Shown here one piece after another: positions 59,293 through 64,000 of a stretch of 64,000 bases of DNA. The notes below the pieces were generated by a model. It saw only the letters and a list, made by a program, of their open reading frames with translations, searched no databases and had not been told where the DNA came from. A program made the translations under genes and the position numbers. Positions within the stretch are counted from its first letter, which is position 1, and every line of letters begins with the position of its first letter. Origin of the DNA: Dictyophora rubrovolvata (Eukaryota; Basidiomycota; Agaricomycetes; Phallales; Phallaceae); NCBI GenBank assembly GCA_029959195.1, contig CP114120.1:1116001-1180000 (forward strand). The letters run 5' to 3'.

Positions 59293-60771
59293 TCACCAGA
59301 GTGATTTATATGCATTCATGATAAGGTCGTAGGAAGTAAGAGTGATAATGGTATGTGGCGCGATCCGCATGAAATGTGCAGTGGTACCTGAGGAATTGAA
59401 GGTGTGTTAAGGGTCTGTATCACCCGGTTGAGGTAGATGGGTTGTGACTAACCTTTGTACCATCCTAGGGGACCTTCAGTTTTAAGAGTCTTCCAGAGAC
59501 AGTCTATAGGATTTCGGTATAACAAGCCGACCGTCCTCCCATTGGGAAGTTTTTCTACAGGTTGGTTATACATACGTGTTAAGGCTGTATCAGCTGGTTG
59601 CATGACGAGACACTACGTAAGCCAATCAGCCATCGTCGTACCAAAAAAATACGGAAGCACATACAACGCATGCTCCTGACACAGCGGAGCTGGCTAGGAA
59701 AGTAAGAGTGCTATCAGCCTTGCCCCAACCATTGCGAACAATTAATGATTTGGTAAAATTGTATGAAGGTAACTGAACCTGCAAATACATTTTCGGGATT
59801 TTGTTTCATGACTTAGTAAGAAATAGAAAGGCTGTGTACGAACAGAACTGCCCATTCCTGTTCGAAGCGCCGCAGCATCCACTCCGCGAACTAAACCACG
59901 CCATTTTTCAGCTTTCCAGATAGTTGAGAGAGCGTCCCAGGACGAGCGATAATAATGTTGGGTACCAATAGGCAATGCAGGAGAATAAGCCTGCATGCGC
60001 GCCTTGACAAGGAACAAGGGATTCCCAAGACAAGCTTATGAGACCATAAGTTAGAAGGCGAAAAAATAAATGACTGGGAAAAAAAAAAACGAACCACCAA
60101 CTACACCGCTAGCAGCACCTGCAATTCCAGATGTAGCGACAATCTGCTCTGATGGTGCGCGACCAATCAAGCGATTTATATTTTGTCTGAAAGGTTCATA
60201 AAATCCTAGGGTTCAAATTGGAGTATAATGACTGAGAAAAATGAAAAAAAAGGCAGAGAGTAAAACAGAAATATGGACATACCGAGACGGGACCCGTTCA
60301 ATAAAAACTGATATGCGAAATGAATAAAAGTGCAAAGACAAGAACAATAATAGCACAACGACACACTTGATAGATATACTGTTTTCCCGGCAAATGTGAG
60401 CAAACGGCAGAAAGGTTAAAAAAGAAATGGGGTTGCTCACGGCAGGTGTTAGACCACGTTGGATGCCTCGAATGCCTTCGTTCTTCCAGGTCTTGACGAA
60501 GGCATCGCGGGCATTATTGTAGACGCGCTTTGAAGTATCTTTTGAGAGTTCGCCTTGCAATTGAAGACGGGTTTTGACAACTTCTGCTGGATTTGACGCA
60601 GTGACCTACAAAGTTAGGTGAACCGAAGTCCCAGAATAGACTGAGTAATAGACAACCCATCGTACTTACAGCAACGCACGCAGCGATCGCGCCACACAAA
60701 AAGCCCTCGATCGTCGTTAGCTGCCTGGCGGCTGCAGGCTGCATTTTCTCTTTCGTTGTGGTCGAGGACAT
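59293..60771 (-). CDS. Mitochondrial carrier (OAC1 / SLC25A34-35 type)
   Basis: Inner-membrane mitochondrial solute carrier with three repeats; closest remembered match is the oxaloacetate/sulfate carrier group. It starts MSSTTTKEKMQPAAARQLTT followed by IEGFLCGAIAACVAVTASNP with AEVVKTRLQLQGEL (first PxxxxKxR signature). NARDAFVKTWKNEGIRGIQR with GLTPA follows, then the diagnostic LNGSRLGFYEP-like exon, SGVVGASLGNPLFLVKARMQ (second signature), YRSSWDALSTIWKAEKWRGL, VVMQPADTALTRMYNQP (third) and NPIDCLWKTLKTEGPLGWYK. The last exon ends IAPHTIITLTSYDLIMNAYK with SLW (stop 59293-59295). There are about eight introns. An in-frame upstream ATG at 60804 is possible. It is divergent from TRM6, 166 bases apart. 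Confidence 0.85.
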
Positions 60772-60937
60772 TTCGACAACAGCGGTTGTGTAAAACCCCT
60801 TCAAAGCCTTCGCTGGGCGTTTGTTTTTCGCGACTTGCTAGTACTTCGTTGGGGGTCGATAATTTGAGATTACATAAAAATAAGCCGAACAGGGTCTGGC
60901 GTGTCGCTGACTAACTTGAAAATAGTATCCTATTACG

Positions 60938-62813
60938 ATGTCTTCAACGTCGGTTTCCGATGCACTGCCCGGTCCGTCGGATTTGATTAAAAATGAAATT
61001 GAAGACACCGACCCCGCACTTGGGGGAGATGACGCGACGACGATAAACCCGCTGGATTCTTCCGAATTATTATTGTACAACAGGACGATCAAGTCGGGGC
61101 ACACAGTATTGTTTCGGTTGCCAAGTGGAGACACAAGAAGTTTCGTTATAAAAGCTGATCAGTAAAGTCGAATTCACACCGAATCAATCACCACATCTCA
61201 TTGTACAATACAGAGAAATAAATTTTGGAAAATTCGGTAAATTCAACACAAACAGCATAATCGGCCATCCCTTGGGGCTTGAATATGAATTGGTCGGTAA
61301 AGAACTGAAAATCATCCCCTCGAAACCTCTTGAGGAGCTAGGTACATTCCTTTTTTTTTTCATCGCAATGATTTCTTTTCCTATGTCAGTGTAGAGGACA
61401 CAGATGCAACCAATGAATTCATAAACGATGGCCAATCCGTTCAACCTCTGTCGTCCGACGACATCGAGCAGTTGAAAAAGGAAAACGTTTCTGCTGGTGC
61501 TATAATTGAAGCCCAGATAAATAATCATGTCAACTATCATCTTAAAACAGAATATAGCAAGGATAAATATCGCAAAAGGAAGGAAGCCAAGTACGTTCAT
61601 TCACATTACCACCGCTAACCTTCTTACCTTCTTGGCTACTAGATTCTCCAAATCATTCGCGACTCTCGAGCCGACACTATACAATATCAGTGAATACTGG
61701 TTTTCCAAGGAGCCATCAAAGGTTCGGGAATTAAGATCAGACGCATTAGGTCAGTTCCGTTTTTTTTTTCGCTCTTCTCCCTACTTGAAGCCAATCTCTT
61801 AGTCCTCCTGTCTAGCCCAGATGTTGTGTCATGGAAATGTACATCCAGGTGGTCATTATCTGACCGTGGACGATGGCTGTGGTATCCTAGTCGCCGCTAT
61901 CATCGAACGTCTTGCTGGTTTGTGGTGCTCACACAGAGAAACCCTTCCCTTTATCCCTCAACCTTATCCATGAAATTATAGGCAAAGGCCGACTATTTAT
62001 AATTCACAACACCGAATCCCCCCCAGCACACTTTGCTGTTGACCACATGAACTTTCCCAAAAATTATCTCGACGTTGTGACAGCCATGAATTGGGCATAT
62101 ACGGATGTCAATTGGAGCGTTGGTATGAAATCGCTCGCTTTTTTTTTTTTACTCTGTACAATAAAACTCAGGCGCCAAGTAGAGTATCATAGTGATGATG
62201 AATCAGAAAAAAAGAACGAAAAGCAAAGGGCCAGACTTCAGAAACGAAAACGTATGATTGAAAGCTTGTCGCTGTCACGAGAGGAGCTTTTCAAAGGAGA
62301 ATGGGACGGTCTCCTTGTATCCTCGGAGTATGAGCCATATTCTGTCATTGAGGTATTGGAGCCTTTCCTTGCTGGAAGCGCGAACATTGTCGTCCATCAC
62401 CCCAACATCCAGGTTTGTTTTCTGTTTCTCCTTTTAGCGTTGTTTGCCCAGCGCTCATAAAATTATTATTTACCGCAAATCCATTCGGCAGATACTTGCG
62501 GATACACAAACGAAATTACGCCAGTATCCTCAATATCTAGGCCCAAGTTTAACAGAGATATGGACTAGACGTTACCAAGTGTTACCGGGTCGGATGCATC
62601 CACTAATGAACATGAGTGGTAGCGCAGGTTATTTGTTACATGCTATCAAAGTGTACGTGGTGCTTATCTCCATATCGAGATTGAACGCTGATACCTTTCA
62701 CTTTCAGATATGATAATCCTGAAGCCAACGCCGTAGAAAGTGAAGAAAAACTAGCCCGCCTGGCTAAAAGGAGAAAAAACATGCTAGGCGAGCCTATTCC
62801 ACAGCCTTCATAA
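60938..62813 (+). CDS. TRM6: tRNA m1A58 methyltransferase non-catalytic subunit TRM6/Gcd10
   Basis: Partner of Trm61 in the enzyme that methylates A58 in tRNA, including initiator tRNA-Met, in the nucleus. It starts MSSTSVSDALPGPSDLIKNE. IKSGHTVLFRLPSGDTRSFV, NFGKFGKFNTNSIIGHPLGL with EYELVGKELKIIP, DDIEQLKKENVSAGAIIEAQ, YSKDKYRKRKEAK, TLYNISEYWFSKEPSKVREL, LCHGNVHPGGHYLTVDDGCG, PKNYLDVVTAMNWAY and LGPSLTEIWTRRYQVLPGRM, with HPLMNMSGSAGYLLHAIKV, follow the family order to the end, IPQPS at 62811-62813. The methyl-donor site is degenerate as in other TRM6 proteins. There are about eight short introns, one donor lying next to a T-run. It is divergent from the mitochondrial carrier. Confidence 0.92.
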
Positions 62814-63083
62814 CACACGATGCTTTGTGGAGATCTTTATTAGTAGCATTACGTTTAAAAGCGAGTACCTCGACAAAAAAAATATACATTATCAAACAGG
62901 TACAGATGCACGTTTTGGTATGATAGACTTTAATAGGCCGAGCTACCGAAAGCTCAGGAAAGTATATTCTCAGATAGAATCCGGGATCCGTCTAGGCAGA
63001 AGTAACTAGATACTGTCCGAGGTATATAATAATGAATCCGGAAGTTCAATTTTTTTGGTACGATGACGATAAACCCACATTGC

Positions 63084-64000
63084 TCATCGACGTTTTCTTC
63101 CATCATCGACAGGGGGTGAGCCGCGTCTTTTTCTAGAGGTGAAAAAGAGGGAAGGTTATTTTGAAAGACTAATGCTTACAGGGACAATCAAAAATACCTG
63201 ACAGTCCTTTCATCCATATCACCGCTATTTTGCATCCCGCCTCCATAGTCCAATCCTTCTACAGCTGGAGCGTTTCCGTCTCGATCCTTATATCGATTCT
63301 GATTCCGAGGACCCGTTGGTACACCCGGAGGAAGGGGAGACGCTGGTCGAATAGGTATCGGTGGTGGTCCTTTATAATAAACAACGCACATGAGTCTGAG
63401 AGGCCGCCGGGTATCTGCTTTCCCGTTTTCACTTACCACTCTCGCCTCCAAACGTACCGCCACGGCCTCTGCCTCTTGAGAAGGTCCCGCGCCCTCGTAA
63501 AGGCATGGATGCTATGGGTGCTCCTCGTCCTCTGAAGGGACCCATTGGGGGGACCGTACCAGGTCGTGCCGCTGCCGGCCCGGTTGGTGCAGACGATGAT
63601 GCGCTGTTAGAACCCGGTATGGACGGACTCTGACTGTTGCCGGGACCCGAACCCTCCATACTTTGGGGAAACAGACCCATAACACTAGAATCCTGTAACA
63701 TCCGGGAGAAAAAGAAAGCTATGTTAGACCTATTTTAAAATTTGGCAAGAGTCAGAGGAGGAAAAACCTGAATTGTATAATCCTGAGGCATGGGCATGAT
63801 TTGTGCAGCCGCGCCACCACCCAGGGGACCGTTTTGTTGAAAACCTTCTTGACTCATGCCAGAAAGATTCATCATTTCTCCATCTGAAACGTTCCCTGGC
63901 ATCATTGCAGTAGCTTGCATGGGTTGCATATCGCCACCAGCCATAACTCCCATCATACCCATTTCGTGTGGGTTCATCATCCCGCCCGGAGGGGGAACTG
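63084..64000 (-). CDS. Met/Gly- and RGG-rich RNA-processing protein, C-terminal part (Fip1-like?)
   Basis: Only the C-terminal part is in the window. The visible region is low complexity: Met/Gly-rich (MMNPHEMGMMGVMAGGDMQP), then AQIMPMPQDYTIQ, Ser/Pro-rich (GSGPGNSQSPSIPGSNSASS), an RGG block (GPFRGRGAPIASMPLRGRG; SRGRGRGG), Pro-rich (PIPIRPASPLPPGVPTGPRN), YKDRDGNAP, LDYGGGMQ, and a basic end KRRGSPPVDDGRKRR (stop 63084-63086). RGG boxes bind RNA. The layout and the KRR...KRR ending recall basidiomycete Fip1 polyadenylation factors, but the diagnostic Fip1 motif would lie beyond 64000, so the name is a guess. Confidence 0.55.

Noticed and set aside
1-64000. Search for LTR or other virus-like elements, CRISPR arrays and rRNA
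   Set aside because: No reverse transcriptase, integrase or capsid motif, no regularly spaced repeats and no rRNA sequence were recognised by eye.

Overview
This window is fungal nuclear DNA, most likely from a mushroom-forming basidiomycete (Agaricomycetes). The reasons are dense, compact genes broken by many introns of about 45-70 bases, recognisable fungal families (HAM1/DUF4449, CipC/DUF3759, LENG1/Cir_N, OPT and YAT transporters, a GH10 xylanase, a class I myosin beginning [10 protein letters not shown], a divergent G-alpha), and a tRNA-Asn with an intron. About 25 protein genes and one tRNA can be supported. I recognised no rRNA, CRISPR array, LTR element or other virus-like element. 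All gene boundaries below were read by eye from conserved protein motifs and GT..AG junctions, so internal exon edges are approximate unless stated.

Layout. 1-3926: 3' part of an OPT oligopeptide transporter (+). 4155-10361: enoyl-CoA hydratase/isomerase (-), tRNA-Asn (+), HpcH/HpaI aldolase (-) and a DHA2-type MFS transporter (-). 10362-12247: gene-poor. 12248-14138: two convergent, related C2H2 zinc-finger genes. 14964-22112: a run of minus-strand genes (divergent G-alpha, HAM1-like protein, phosducin-like protein), then a divergent LENG1-like gene (+). 23623-37818: a block with a genome-maintenance flavour, made of XPF/Rad1 endonuclease (-), DOPA-dioxygenase family (+), ARMT1/DUF89 phosphatase (-), a CHFR-like RING ligase with a C-terminal PBZ poly(ADP-ribose)-binding finger (-), a WGR-PARP (+) head to head with it, and the mRNA export factor Rae1 (-). 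38659-42707: secreted GH10 xylanase (+), CipC-like protein (-), F-box protein (-). 44665-47435: amino-acid permease (+) carrying a small terminal-inverted-repeat element in one intron. 47436-49227: gene-poor, with a strong inverted repeat. 49228-64000: seven-helix membrane protein (-), class I myosin (+), membrane-anchored aldehyde dehydrogenase of the Msc7 type (+), mitochondrial carrier (-), TRM6 (+) and the C-terminal part of an RGG-rich RNA-processing protein (-).

The most interesting signals are the divergent pair of a poly(ADP-ribose) polymerase and a ubiquitin ligase that carries a poly(ADP-ribose)-binding zinc finger, which share a 158-base promoter region; very small coding exons (8 and 9 bases, plus two genes whose coding first exon is only the ATG); two introns that seem to need a rare GTCGGG donor; a MITE-like element inside a permease intron; a long near-perfect inverted repeat in a gene-poor stretch; and a tRNA-Asn with an apparent 6-base intron. 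None of these is proven to be a new system. The PARP/RING-PBZ pair is the best candidate for a functional module.
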